Assembly (NCBI RefSeq): GCF_032854445.1 | Contig: NC_088300.1 | Coordinates: 68,300,984 to 68,360,983 of the forward strand | Origin: Liolophura sinensis | Taxonomy: Eukaryota > Mollusca > Polyplacophora > Chitonida > Chitonidae | Direction: 5' to 3' | Length of the DNA: 60,000 nt | Shown here: positions 1 to 12,420 of the stretch, piece after piece | Position numbering within the stretch: the first letter of the stretch is position 1 | Layout: each line of letters begins with the position of its first letter | Position numbers and translations under genes: made by a program | Notes under the pieces: generated by a model | The model's input: the letters and a program-made list of their open reading frames with translations, nothing else | Told to the model about the DNA's origin: nothing | Databases searched by the model: none

Positions 1-1690
1 ACTTTACTTAACACAACGTGTTGATATTAAAACCCATTTAATAGATATCCTGTAAGATATTGCTGGTAACTTGATCTAAATAAATCCTATTTTACAAATT
101 GTATTTTTACTGCAACTATGATGGCAAAACGGATAGGTAAGCATAAGTGCGTTCGACAATTCCTACTGTTGAGCAGTATTTTACATCTCAGTCGCCCAAG
201 GTATGTTGTTTTTTTATTTTGTGTAGGAAATACCCGGCCGCGGTGTTCCAGATGTATTTCAACTTGTATGTATAGACTATTCTTCGAATCTTTTCCCTAA
301 GAACCGTTCGCATTGACGAGCTGTTGATATAATTATTTTTCAGTGATATCAACGAGTTTTGTTGTAGGAGACAAGAAGATTATAATCATGATAAAAACTC
401 TCTTATTCGTGAAATGCGTCTTATGCCCTGAAGGAAATAGTTCGATGCGCTGTCTTGTCCTTAAGGCATACATTGTCTTTGCAGCCAAGAAGCACTTGAA
501 GTTCATTGTTTTTCTGCTTTTTAGCCGGATCACTTGAACAAGCCAGCACAACCGAGGGAATTCTCCGCTGTGCTAGTCCATCGCCAGTAGCTGTTTCTCC
601 ATAGCGGCGTGGGAAGGGCGTAAGAGCAGATGCAGAAATAACATTCTGAGACGGAGCTTGGAGCGATTTTTGAATATATACTTTTGTATTGTAGGTATAA
701 ATGATAAACCAATAATTCAATAAATAAAATCAAACATTTTTACATTTACAAATTGTAAATAAATAAAAAAAATCAATATATAAATTTAACAAATAAATCA
801 ATGAATCAAAAAATTTAACAAATAAAACTTTTCTATGCATATGCTTTCCGCTAATTGACGAAGTCGGCAAGTTCGATGACATGCTTTGCCTGGGTGGGCC
901 TGTAGAACCCGCAAGAATCGAAGGTTGCTCAGCCTTGGGGATCTGCTATTATTAGCCCGTAGACACATTTGGGGTTGGGTAAACTGTCGCTAATGAAGGT
1001 AACACCTAATGAAACTGGTTTAAACAACATCAGGAAAGACGATCTTATCGCAGGAAACGAGCTCAAGCCAGCCACTGGTTTAACCAACGCATGTCAGTGC
1101 AAGTCAGAGGCCGAGTAATGTCGATGCTAGCCACGTTTTGACCATCAGCAATGTCCTTTTTATTGTCGGATTAAGGTCGTTTCCAAAGATTTATATCTAC
1201 CACGATCTAAGTCTACGGATGGGAAACTAACAGAGAGCTTTTACAATGGGCGTGCATCCATACTAAGTAGAGAATGCGAAACTAATTAACGATATCTTGA
1301 GGAACAGTTTTAACGCACTGAGCCCTTTGAGTCCACAAAGGAAGAACCTACAAGTTGAAAGCACCAAGGGAAAAGATTTGCCCGTGTTACGGAAGTGCGT
1401 TTTTCTTCTCAAGAACTTGCCAATCAGGCCGCCATCCTTCATCACGTGAACACTTTGATTGCACTGGGTGCCAATCGGTCCGCGTTACGTTCATTAATCC
1501 GGGCACGGAATTCTAGCCTAGTTGTGGATCAATTCTAAATGTCCCACAGTAAGAAAATTCTAGAGTGAAATGCATGGGTTTTATTGTTTAGAAAGGCTTT
1601 TTCTACTTTGTGTTGCGTTCAAAATAAACTCACCTGATATAACACATCCACACATGCATATAGTCTCGAATCCATCTCTTGCTAGATGGG
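1..1690. other. No gene seen
   Basis: Short open frames only, none with exon borders or recognisable composition. No repeat of the families seen elsewhere in the window. Confidence 0.5.
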
Positions 1691-1843
1691 GGTCTCAGTT
1701 GCCGAGGTGGATAACGCGATGACCCAGGAGCGTCTCACCAATGCGATCGATGGGAGTTCAAGTTCAGCTCATGCTAGCTTCATCTACGTTGGAAAGTCTG
1801 CCACCAATCAAACATCAATAAGGTAAATAAATATATAAATCTC
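1691..1843 (+). mobile_element. SINE family A, degraded
   Basis: Retains CTCAGTTGCCGAGGTGGATAA, CTCACCAATGCGATCG, GAGTTCAAGTTCAGCTCATG and a short AAATAAATAT tail. The central part is deleted. Confidence 0.65.
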
Positions 1844-2109
1844 TTTGCTTATTGGATGGGCAGGCATTCGGAACAAGATGGCTTACTGAGGTCACTCTGG
1901 TTTCCTCCACAGCCGTACAACGTTGAACACCAAACAATTTATAAATAATTAAATAAAATTTCAACATGTTCCAAGTGTCAGAGGCAGAGGCTAGGGAATT
2001 ATCATATATATGGTTTTGTTTAAGACCAATGGAAATTTCACTTCGTTGATATAAAAATATACACACTTAGACTGATCTGCCTGTTGTCTTATGATAAATA
2101 TGTCTATGT

Positions 2110-2255
2110 GATATGCTGACTCAATCGCTTAACATGTAGTATTTACTGCAGCCTATCCCACTACAAGTGAGGGACGTGGATTGAATCCTGCTCTCGCAGG
2201 GTTTATAGCTGGGGCCGATCAAATGGCGATGGTACACTCTGCGAACACCGGTTAC
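2110..2255 (+). repeat. Possible older tRNA-derived repeat
   Basis: GGACGTGGATTGAATCCTGC is B-box-like and is followed by TCGCAGGGTTTATAGCTGGG. The family B SINE inserted into its end. Only one copy is present in the window, so this is a tentative call. Confidence 0.3.
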
Positions 2256-2603
2256 CTCAACCCATGGAGTGAGTGAGTGAGTGAGTGATTGGGGTTTAAC
2301 GTCTTTAGGGTGTATGTAATGTACCTCCTTTTTGTAGGAAGGGTTTCCACCGCTCTTTTATCTAGTGGTGCTTCACTTAGACGACTTACCGAAGGCTAGT
2401 AAGCTGCCCCGCCGGAGCTATTATACTGATACGGGTCAACCAGTCGTTGCACTATCCCCTCCATGCTGAACACCAAGCGAGGAAGCCACAACTTTCTGTT
2501 TTAAAGTCTTAGGTGTGACTCAATCAAGGATTGATCCTGGATATACCGCTCCCGAAGCAGACGCTCTACCAACTGTACTATCCGGGCCGGTCTCAACCCA
2601 TGG
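2256..2603 (-). mobile_element. tRNA-headed SINE (family B), full length, with target duplication
   Basis: Element 2268-2591 in reverse orientation: the terminal (GAGT)n corresponds to the 3' CACTCACTCACT tail, and CTCTACCAACTGTACTATCC with GGGCCGG is the tRNA-like head (forward: CCCGGATAGCACAGTTGG). The 12-bp duplication CTCAACCCATGG sits at 2256-2267 and 2592-2603. Confidence 0.88.
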
Positions 2604-2696
2604 AAGTGAAGAAATTTTCATAACGGCTTTGACAACAAGTCTTCAGTGAACGAGCGGGTGCGCGTGCTAATGCAGCATAATTAAATAACGACCATC

Positions 2697-2872
2697 TTAC
2701 CAGTGTGGTCGCCGTGAGCACAAAACCACCTCACAGTGGCTTGCTATCGGATCGTATGTTGGAAGATCTGCCAGAGACCTGTGGATAGTCGTCGGTTTTC
2801 ACCATAATGCTGGCAGCCGTCGTGAATGTGAAATATTCTTGACTTTACGTCAGGTAAACAAATATACCAAGT
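2697..2872 (+). mobile_element. SINE family A, 5'-truncated
   Basis: Starts within ACCAGTGTGGTCGCCGTGAG and runs through CACCATAATGCTGGCAGCCG and GTGAAATATTCTTGA to a short tail. The tRNA head is missing. Confidence 0.65.
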
Positions 2873-4184
2873 TTTCCAGTTTCCTTACATTCGCTCATTA
2901 CTAAAATATTGTATTGTATAAAAAGTACGCAACGGAACCTTCGTTATAAGTTAGCCATTTTAGCGACCATATTATAATTTACCTTCCCTGCAGGGAAATA
3001 TGTCAGGGAAATATGGTATCAATTGTGATGTCAGCATTTACACTAGTATAAGGGGCCTGGTTGTAGTTTTACTCAATTTCCAGCGTAATCCTTTGTTTTA
3101 ATAGTCATTATGTGGAAGTACATATGCATTATATAGTACACTGTTTGATGTTTATGCGTGACACATTTTTAAGAGAGGGGAGAGTTTCCTATAATCGCAA
3201 CTAGTCCCCAAACTGCAAAACTTCTAATAAATGCATCAAAGGACATTGTACATGAGTATTCACATTTAAAGTTTCTTTTCGGGTTATCTTTTGTTGGGCT
3301 AAATATACAAAGTTTGGTAAGATATAATTAAATTATATCGACTGCCAGTAAACAATAGGTTTTATTATTTTAATTATTTATCTGTTTATTTATTTATTTC
3401 CTAAGTGGAGAAATGAATTACTTTTAAGTTGATCCGAGCTTGTATCATATGACCAATGCTGCTAGCAACATTCAGCAAAATGTACAATGTTGTATTCCGT
3501 TTGATATCAGCGCATGTGCCGGACAAATAATCTTATAGACATTCAATGAGAGATTCTGACAGGCCACAGAGAGAGGTCTTTCTGTTGTGACGATGCAGTG
3601 CTTGGGCTCTACAATAAGTGCTTTACGAACACACATTCACCGAAAAGTGTGACGAACTTCAGGAAAGAACAAAAGAGGACATAGATTTGAGCCGCTTTGT
3701 TAACGGCGGGTGTTACCATAATGTTTCTTTTCTTTGCTGGCTTACAGAAATATCTGAGCACGACGCGAAGTGGACGTGTGCATGGAGCATTGTGTTGACA
3801 AGACGGAATGGTGTGAGCCTATTAGACTGATCCACATTTGCCTGTATAAGACCTTCACGACACGGCCTCGTCCTTACGAGAAGGGCATGTTTCTCATCTG
3901 ATCGCTCAATCAATACTGTGACACGGATGCTATTCCAGACCGACAGAGGCCCGGAGACGAAATGAAGCGTTGGAGAGTCATTGCAATGGTAATTCCAGAA
4001 AAGAAATCATCTCGGTTACAGATCAAAGGAAAGAGTAAAACATCAGTCAAGGCAAGCCCGGGTCTGCTCAGCTCGGGAATCAATTTGCTATAAATTAGCG
4101 CCGATTAAAATCCACTCAAAAAGGGCCTCAAGCTATCGTGGTTAGAGGTCGCACTGCTATCTGTACATCATATATATATATATA
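2873..4184. other. No gene seen
   Basis: AT-rich sequence with short frames only. A plus-strand frame at 3618-3830 has no splice context or recognisable product. Confidence 0.5.
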
Positions 4185-4265
4185 CATCCTGATCCAGCCC
4201 TCCATATATACATATAGGAGGGCTATATATATATATATATATATATGGAGGGCTGGATCAGGATG
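4185..4265. repeat. Perfect 26-bp inverted repeat (hairpin)
   Basis: The arm 4185-4210 (CATCCTGATCCAGCCC...) is the exact reverse complement of 4240-4265, with a 29-base loop that contains a third GGAGGGC. It is embedded in TA-rich sequence. Confidence 0.85.
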
Positions 4266-4852
4266 CATCAACAGTGACAGAGAGGCCAAACTCGTGTACA
4301 TTCATAGAGATGTCGAACAAGCCGCACTAAGATAACATAGCGCATAGGGGCAAGGGTTGAGATCCCTGTAAGGTCATATGAGAGATTTTATACAACCGGA
4401 AATTTCGATACTTCCTGGATTGAGGACAGGCGAAGTACTACTCAACCCAGTGTGTGAAGTGTAGGAGTTGGGGTGCGGGGTGGGGTATTGCATTTGGTGT
4501 TGTAGTGAGGATGCAGACAATTCTAATGTTAGAATGCCTGAATACTATTAAAACTTTAAAGTGAAATTGTTACGTGGGAAGCGTTGTTGGGAGAATTTAT
4601 TTTCACTTTCGTTTTCAGTTTTAGGTAGTCAAGAATATCGTTTATTTCATGCATGGATCACATGAAATCCTTGGTTAAATAAACGTTTAATACATTTAAT
4701 TTCCAGTTTTTTAAAAATTTTGTTTTACGTTTGTACCTTGTAGCATTCACATAACATGATTGTATAGAAAAACTGTGGTAATTAAATTTCAGCTATCTCG
4801 GTCCATAAAGCAGAGGATACGAAAGTGGCACTGAACAGTATAAATATTCATT

Positions 4853-5240
4853 TATGCCATTCAAGGGCCTCCGTGGCTCAGTTGGCTAGCGCAGCGTAAT
4901 GACCAATGCGGTCGCTGTGAGTTCAAGTCTAGCTCATGCTGGCTTCCCCTCCAGTCGTACCTGGGAAGCTCCGCCCGGTTTCCTCTGACAATGTACGGCG
5001 TAAAACATCATTCAGATCAAATAAATAAATCAACGACAACTGGTATAAAATGCACATCCAGTTATAAAAAGCATTTTCATACCTGACCTGAGTTAAATAA
5101 AATATATCACCACAATCTCTATATCTTAACAGATTGTGGATTTGCCGGTCGTGGGTTTCCTCCCACCATAATGCTGGTCTCCGTCGTATAAGTGTAAAAC
5201 GGCATGCGGCGTAAAATAAATAAATAAAATATGCCATTCA
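4853..5240 (+). mobile_element. Composite SINE family A insertion sharing one target duplication
   Basis: The 11-bp TATGCCATTCA occurs at 4853-4863 and 5230-5240. Between them lie a SINE head and body with its own AAATAAAT tail (4864-5035), about 95 bp of unrelated sequence, and a second SINE 3' part (5130-5229). One duplication around both parts suggests a dimeric or chimeric insertion or a nested event. Confidence 0.75.
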
Positions 5241-6935
5241 TACCCTGTCGGCACAATAACATAACTGTATCTGTTTGTCGTCGGTGCTAGTATATAGCAA
5301 GAAGTACAGTAAATTTATGAAATATGTATACATCCTAACATGGAACAGACGGAACTCTGCGGCCTTCGTGTAAACGGTGACCGTCACATTCTACATTACC
5401 ACCTTGTTTAGCGATGTTTTCCGAAAAACTTCTGTGTTCCGCCAGTGCAAAAAGTGTGTAATTTATGTAACTCATCAACAATGGGCACAAGTGACATACG
5501 AGTGGTACACAATTTGTGTAGTGCTGATACACATATCATTGTGGATTTGGATATTTATACACAGAATTTTTAAAACCCTGCATGAATCACCCGTAAAGAA
5601 TCATGTTCTATACTCGACATTTTCAAATTTGAATCAGACGTTTCTGCTTTTCATAGGTCAGATTGCGTCTCCGAAACAGCTTATCCAACAAAATGGACGC
5701 TTCATTCATTTTTTTATTGACGTTAATTTCTCTCTTTTTCTAAAGTACGTTGTCATGAATATTTAGCCTACAAGTCAGTCGACGCGAACCTACAAGGTTG
5801 AAGAGCATCACATGTCCTACCATCAAAAACGTGTGGAAAGTCTGACCTTGCGGTACCTGGATCTAACCATGTAGGCGCAGGGGTCACAAATGATTTATAC
5901 ATATCTGAACTCGTTTCACGGACAGAGGTGCTCTTTCCCGCTTTTGCGATAATCCGATAAAGCTATTGGAGTGTCAACAGATACATCACATCGTCACGGC
6001 GTGAGAAGCTGGAGAGTTTGGGTCAATGCTGCACTTCTCAGGAACAAGATCTATCACAGTGGAAGAGGAGACGGTGTTAGCGAACGACAAGAACAAGAAG
6101 AGTGTCAAGATGTCGAACATTAGCTTCAGGGGTGCAAATGCTTTAACCTCCACTTCAGTATGTCCTTTTATGGACAGAAGATACCGGGCTTCTCACAAGT
6201 GAGAGCATCTTTTTTTTCCAGTTTTTTTTATTTCAGTGGCAGTCTAACTTTGTGCCCTCTGGGTCGGCGTTATCGTCGGTATCTCCACCTTGCGGACCAA
6301 TCATTTGTCAGCTTCGTTCTAATGGCGAGTCGCAGCTAAATGTTTTATACGGCACGTGCAGTAGCACTCTTGAGCAGACGACATATTGGTCAGACAGGGG
6401 TATTAATTATCCAATCAAAACTCGGGCTGGTCGTAAGTCATGGGGACTGATGAATGTGTGGCTGTCCAGCGTTACATGTGTCTACCAAGTCATCGCATCA
6501 ATCTTTAACGTGTGATTAAGTCTGTCGCCATCAGTCAGTCGCTGGTGTCCGCAGAGTCCTACGTCGTGGCGCGCCCACCCGATGAGACCCTCAAGGGATT
6601 CCCTCAGATTTGAAACGCTCCGCATGTTCACATTTATCTAATCTATTTAACCCCGATCAGAAAGTGTCTGTCTTTGTCCAGCACAAATGCGGAGTAATTG
6701 AGCGCGTCAGAAAAGTACAGAAATTCCGTATGTAGTAGCCGGTAACGAATAGGCGACTCACGATAATGGTAACTATATTGCTTAAGTTTGAACTTTGTTC
6801 CGTTTTTCACCTTTTAGCAAAAATTTACAATGTTACTGGGAGTCGGTGATGCATAAGTAATTCTGAACTAGTATGACAAAAGTTTCGATTATGAAAGTAA
6901 ACAATTAAATGCAGTGGCTTACAACGTACGAAAGC
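5241..6935. other. No convincing gene
   Basis: Contains a 129-codon plus frame (5377-5766) with hydrophobic, AT-driven composition and no family resemblance, and a more GC-balanced patch at 6240-6620 that could be regulatory. Neither is supported as coding. Confidence 0.4.
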
Positions 6936-7179
6936 ACACTATAAAACTTAATATGTTTAACAGAAAATCTGAGTGATGCTAGAATGTATTCTGTTATTGC
7001 AGCAGATTGTTCTGTTAAATGTAACGCATATATTCTGTCACTTCCACATAAAGAGTCTATTAGACTAACAGGGTATTATGGTGAATATGACAGAATATTG
7101 TGTTGTAATAACCGGACATATTCTAGCATTATTCTGACAACAGACTTTATGTTAAAATTAACATTATTTTTTTTAGTGT
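6936..7179. mobile_element. Foldback MITE, copy 1
   Basis: Begins ACACT and ends AGTGT. Inside each end is an inverted pair of GTTAA-CAGA-type sequence, then GATGCTAGAATG at the left and ATTCTAGCAT at the right, so most of the 244 bp can fold on itself. Shares the GTCTATTAGACTAACA core with copies at 11902 and 14405. Non-autonomous. Confidence 0.6.
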
Positions 7180-7754
7180 AATAAGGTACTAAACCAGTTA
7201 GAGATTGTGAAATGTAATTGCAACGATCAGATTAAAAACAAAAGAGAACCCTAGACGAAATGTAAATATGTATCGATAAAAGGTCTTACATAACGTTTAA
7301 AAAGCATATATTTTATTTTTGTGATGATGCATAAGAGATATCGTAGTTCATAGTAAGCAAATTGATCACATCTAGAACGGAAAGCGTCGCCATGTTATCA
7401 ACCCAAAAACGCAGCTGCTTCTACTGACGTCAGGCGAACACAGTTTTGCATTTTAGCCATATATGTGTGAGTATAAGGGACGCGACATCGTGTTTTCTGG
7501 TTTGTCTAACAAGGCTTATCCCACAGCTTCGTAAGAATTCCAGATTAACATTTGGTTAGCAGAGCTACCCTGAGCACGTCAGAAAAATTGACTGTGGCGT
7601 ATTAGATGCGTTTCCACTGTTCTTCCGAAAAAAGTAATTATTTGTTGTCTGAATTCTGTTTTAAGATAACTGATACAGGCTTTTACACGATCGTTGTTTG
7701 TACACTAAGTGTATTTTGCAAGAAAACAATGTGGCTACAATGACATAATCATAC

Positions 7755-7945
7755 AGGTCGTTGGCCTAATGGTTAGAGCGCCTGCCACGAAGCCTGGGGA
7801 CCTGGGATCAAACCCGGGTCGGGTCATACCAAAGACCTTAGAGATAGTACTTGTTGCTTCCTCGCTTGGCGAACAGCACTGATCTTCGACATGATACGTC
7901 TGTAACGGCAGTACTTTGGCGACATGGACCTACCTGTCGCAAGAC
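7755..7945 (+). mobile_element. tRNA-headed SINE (third family), not a functional tRNA
   Basis: The head GTCGTTGGCCTAATGGTTAG carries an A box and GGGATCAAACCCGGGTCGGG is B-box-like. It is followed by CATACCAAAGACCTTAGAGA and TTGTTGCTTCCTCGCTTGGC, a SINE body. No closed acceptor stem forms around the head, so I do not call a tRNA gene. Confidence 0.6.
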
Positions 7946-9299
7946 GAAACAGTATATGTACACACACTTGTTGACTTCTCGTTGTCATATGACTGAAATG
8001 CATATGTCATGCGACTTAAAACCCCGAGCAAACAAGAACGTAAATCGATGGGGAGTTCGTATACAGGCAAACCTCTGTATTAAAAGTCAGTTTATTTCAG
8101 GACAAAAGTGTTTTGACATAATGCCATTGCAATTACCCCGCGTGCCATGAATTGACAAAGAACTGTCATAAAAAAAAATTGGCATGTAACTGGCGTGTTT
8201 TACTCAATGTGATCATAAATAAGTGGATGGAATCTCTTACAGCACGGCTATGTGTAAACTTGACCTAAACTCCACTGGGCCAGCCTCAGTGTGTGGCGTG
8301 ACAATTTCAGTCAATGCCACAAGCCATTACTACAAAATCCAGTGTGTCAAGAATGTTCCATCACACGCCTTCACTACAATTTTTTTTATAAAATTTACCC
8401 AGAGTTCAGTTCTCTGGTAAGTAAATCAACGGAATATCCTTGTATGGTGCACTGTTTCATAAATTTTGTGTTGAATTTGGCTTCGGCCAGAGGACCGTAT
8501 ATCCATCCCCTTTTATCCAAATCGTCACGTTTGATATCAGAGCAATTGCATTTAATGCGAAACTAAGAAAAATATTTTGAGGAACGACAACTTATAGCCA
8601 ACGTGGTTGGGATACTGATTACATGTATGTGTCTAAAACGTTCCATGCGTCTTTCCGGTGTCATTGAGAGCACTGAAGTGATTCACTTTATAGGAATGTC
8701 TTAATTAAAAACTGGTTTGCTGGTTTTTTTTGCGAGTATTGAACGTTGTTTTTAAAGTGTTATTAATGCTACGGAGCATCCATTATTGCTGGCGGATGTC
8801 ACCTACATACGGATGTCTCTTTCGACAATTAATGAGTGGCCCGTGAACAAAGTGATTCATGACGTCTTCTAGTCGAGCTTCCACCGCGGTCAAGATATTT
8901 CACAAGCATTCGCAATCGGTTCCTCTCGGGTGAGTAAAGTTTCCTCGACCCATAAACCCGTGAGCCAAATATCCTTAAATAAGACGTAAGGCGAAGTGAA
9001 ATTAACGAAGAAATGACTGATTTACGGTGCTTATCTGTCATCGTCCTAGAGCAAGCAACAACTTGACTGCTTCTCTTTTTTTTTCTAATTTCTTACTTGA
9101 CATACTGTCTTGTTGACAGTTGTTCTGGAAGTAAATTTTGCTATTATTGACTCGAAAAATCCATAATTATGGACGGCTGATATACGAATACCTGTTTACA
9201 CTCAGACGAGATTCCCAGAGCTTCAAACGATGACAATGGCCAGACAGAACTTAGTGTCGTAGATCATGCTACATCTCATCCTCAAAGTGTGCAGGTATC
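7946..9299. other. No gene seen
   Basis: Only overlapping short frames at 8223-8566 and 8829-9041, without splice-site support. Confidence 0.5.
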
Positions 9300-9451
9300 A
9301 ATGTGGAGTCGCAGCATCCTGAGGGTGATCTTGGATTTGCCCCGGGCTCTGACCACTTTCCTTCCATAATAACGCTGGCCTCCGTCTCATAAGTGAATCA
9401 TTCTTGAGTACGGCGTAAAAAACCTATCAAATAAATAAATAAATAAATAAT
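9300..9451 (+). mobile_element. SINE family A, 3' part
   Basis: Retains CCCCGGGCTCTG, CATAATAACGCTGGCCTCCG, TCTTGAGTACGGCGTAAAA and an (AAAT)n tail. The 5' half is unrecognisable. Confidence 0.6.
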
Positions 9452-10058
9452 GTGGCGGTATCACTGTGATGTACACGTGCTTTCCTTTGAAGCGCCACTC
9501 TGTGACTGTTTTACTGCATTGAAGTCTGATGACAGCACAGCATTTTGAGTATTTCTAGTCCAGTCACGTCTAATAAATTGCACTTGCTGCAATTAATTTG
9601 TGCTTCACTGGTTACCTCTGACCATTTGCCAACCATCACACTGTCGTCGGTGCTCTATTTTTACTTCATTTATTTATATGAGATTGTGAGGAAATAAAAA
9701 ATCCAAAATATGTATCTAGAAGAATCCTGGCTTTTATTTAAGGGAAGTTTTAATTTTTAGGTGTTGCTCTTCCTTGAATTCGGCCCATGATATGAATATT
9801 TGACAACCGCATTCTTAATCTTATAACATATAGCTAATCTGCATGGGTTTAGCTTAATTTGATTTAGAATAAAGGTTTCATAATCTTGATCATCTTTCGG
9901 CGACATGTTGTAGGTGGACGTCATTGTTTGCTGATTTTAGCTTGCTTTTTACTTCTGAACATTTAATGACATGTCCGATTTCTCAGTTCCTATAAATGGT
10001 GATATGTGTACTTATTGTGGCATGCATAACGGCCTATGTAATTTTTATTTGCTTTTCA

Positions 10059-10427
10059 CTACAGCGTGAGCAGTGTATACCGTAACTCGGTTTGCCGAAG
10101 GTCAAAGCCAATACCTGGAGTGGCCTCCTTGACTCGTTCGCACCGTGCCACGAGATTCATAAGAAGCAGACACATCCGACTTCCTGTTTGGTCATGGGCA
10201 ATATCGGCACAACATCTGTTACAAATACGGTACATTGCACCAGGTAACGTCCTATCGTTATAGCCTACACAGCTGGCTTCAAACGCTCCCAGACACATTA
10301 TAGCGTTAAACGCAACAGAGCGAAGTCCATTTGGGAAGATAAAATAAGGGACTGTTCTTCGTAACACTTTTTCTGAATTTCTTAACAGGATATTTTGTTC
10401 AGTCAAGGTTCTTCTTGGTGCGTTCAA
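10059..10427 (-). CDS. Unassigned cysteine-patterned open frame, possible terminal exon
   Basis: A 122-codon minus-strand frame ends in TAG at 10061-10059, with an AATAAA poly(A) signal (plus 10044-10049) about 10 bases beyond the stop. The core is CLGAFEASCVGYNDR, then MYRICNRCCADIA, then GSRMCLLLMNLVARC: seven Cys with a C-x15-C-x2-C spacing. An in-frame TGA lies just upstream of 10427, so an acceptor inside the frame (for example AAATTCAG near 10378) would be needed. An overlapping plus-strand frame (10063-10241) also has splice-like ends. Function unknown. Confidence 0.25.
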   Translation of the reverse strand: MNAPRRTLTEQNILLRNSEKVLRRTVPYFIFPNGLRSVAFNAIMCLGAFEASCVGYNDRTLPGAMYRICNRCCADIAHDQTGSRMCLLLMNLVARCERVKEATPGIGFDLRQTELRYTLLTL

Positions 10428-11901
10428 AAGGCGGATTTGTCACTTATTTGCCTTTCTGTGGGCAGAAATGTAAACTGCCTATTCGTTTGCATTCTTGCAA
10501 TGCTTTGGTTGTGCCTGTAAATTGCATTTGTAGCATATCAATAGCCTACCTTTTTTATACTGAACCACCTCTGTTGTTGTAATCTTACTGGTCCAGATGA
10601 TGAAATCCTCCATATGCATAGATCGAAACGTCAGCCTACTCTGAGCTTGCGTTTGAGAACAGTTTGCATTTGGGCGATATGACGCCAGCTATCCATTTTC
10701 AAGGCGTTGTTTGTTCTGGGGGCTTATATAAGCCTATCTGGTTTATCTCAATGCATTTGAATCAAGGCGTCGATACAAACATTCGTATACTAGCCGTCAA
10801 CCAATAAGGACGTTCCAGGTCAATGGTGGCATGGTCAATTCCCAAAAGGACGTATAACACAAACCACCAGAGAACAAAGACGTATAGAAATAGGAATATA
10901 AAGTAAGAAAATAGAAGTGGGGGTTGTAAAAGAGAAGCAGTCAACATCGACCCCACAATGTTGTTTTAAATATCATGTTTTCTCAATTTAGGATATTTCC
11001 ATTTATCCTACGATTCTTCCTGTGTGTTCAGAGGACGGATTAATGGCTTATTTGCCTTTTTGATGCATAAGCAAGACAATATACAGAGATTTTTTTATTT
11101 ACATAGGCATATATAAAACATATATTGCTACATGTACATGTGTAACACTTTAATACATACCTGTACTGTGCTCGTCCTACCAAGTAAATTAGATTTTCTA
11201 AATATAACCATGATAATAAACAGAGCAAAAGTAATCGAAACCATTCTGAGTATTATACAGTATATGCGCAGATGGTTGATTACCATGCATGCCGTGTCAA
11301 ACAATTAACAAACTCATTCGCTGTTCTCATTCACTTGTAATACCCTCTACTATCGAAGATTTCTTTATTTTTCAAGGCGTTCTTTGTTCTGAAAGCTTAT
11401 GGAAATCTGTGTGGATAAAATGATTATTTCCACTTTGGATCTGAACACATTCGACTGACTAAACCTCAACTCAAAGGCGTATTGAACGTAAAACCTCGTG
11501 ATTTGTCAGTCTAACTAAAGGTAGGCTAATACCACACATTAACGTCACTGTATTATTGAGCAACCTGGATGAAATGCACAACTCATATTTCGTCCTATAA
11601 CCATTTACGTAAGCCACAATCAGGTTGGGAAACATGTATCATTCTTCTAAGAAATCGTTCTTATTTCTAATATAACAAGATCGAAATATTGCTCGACAAC
11701 ATAAATTCTGACTATGTTATTGCACAACAAATTCCAGCTAAAGTAACAGAATGGAACATACCAGATTTAATCATTAAAAATTTGACTTAAGTCTAAGATC
11801 GCTTCGTGATCCCGAGGCCAGGAGTTGGTTTCATGAAGCTTACTTAGTGTTAAGTTGCCCTCAACCAAGTGCACTGTATATCTCTACAACATGTCAAGGG
11901 T

Positions 11902-12178
11902 ACTCTCAAAAAACTAGTCTGGTAATTTTAACAGGAAGTTTGTTGTCTGGGTGATGCTAGAACGTAGTCTGCTGCTGCCGCACACTGTTCTATTAAATAC
12001 AAAACACATATCCTATTAATTCAACATAGACTATTAGACTAACAAGATATTATGTTAAATATCACAGAATATTATGTTAAATATCACAGAGCATTTCGTT
12101 ATAATAACAGAATATATTCTAGCATCACTCAGACAACAGACTTTCTGGTAAAATTAACAGATTCATTCTTTTGAGTGT
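11902..12178. mobile_element. Foldback MITE, copy 2
   Basis: Ends CTCTCAAAA and TTTTGAGTGT. The inner inverted pair is GGGTGATGCTAGAA and ATTCTAGCATCACTC, and the core contains ACTATTAGACTAACA. An internal segment (TATTATGTTAAATATCACAG) is duplicated in tandem at about 12049-12090, making this copy longer (277 bp). A SINE lies immediately downstream. Confidence 0.6.
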
Positions 12179-12188
12179 CATCGCATGA

Positions 12189-12420
12189 GGGGCCTCCGTG
12201 GCTCAGTTGGTTGCGCGCTGGCGAGGCGTAATGACCTAGGGGCCTATCCCCAATGCGGCCGCTGTGAGTTCAAGTCCAGCTAATGCTGGCCTCCTCTCCG
12301 GCCGTACATGGGCAGGTCTGCCAACAACCTGCGGATGGTCGTGGCTTTCGGCTGGACTGTGCCCTGTTTCCTCCCACCATAATGCTGGCCGCCGTCATAT
12401 GACGAAGAAACACATATAAA
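12189..12420 (+). mobile_element. SINE family A, 3' tail lost
   Basis: GGGGCCTCCGTGGCTCAGTTGG starts the copy, followed by the usual body up to CCACCATAATGCTGGCCGCC and GTCATATGA. The (AAAT)n tail is missing. It lies directly beside MITE copy 2. Confidence 0.8.

Noticed and set aside
5377-5766. 129-codon plus-strand frame with hydrophobic stretches
   Set aside because: Hydrophobicity follows from T-rich sequence; there is no signal, repeat or family motif, and no splice or poly(A) context.
7757-7830. tRNA gene with A and B boxes
   Set aside because: No acceptor stem closes around it, and it runs into a SINE body; it is a SINE head.
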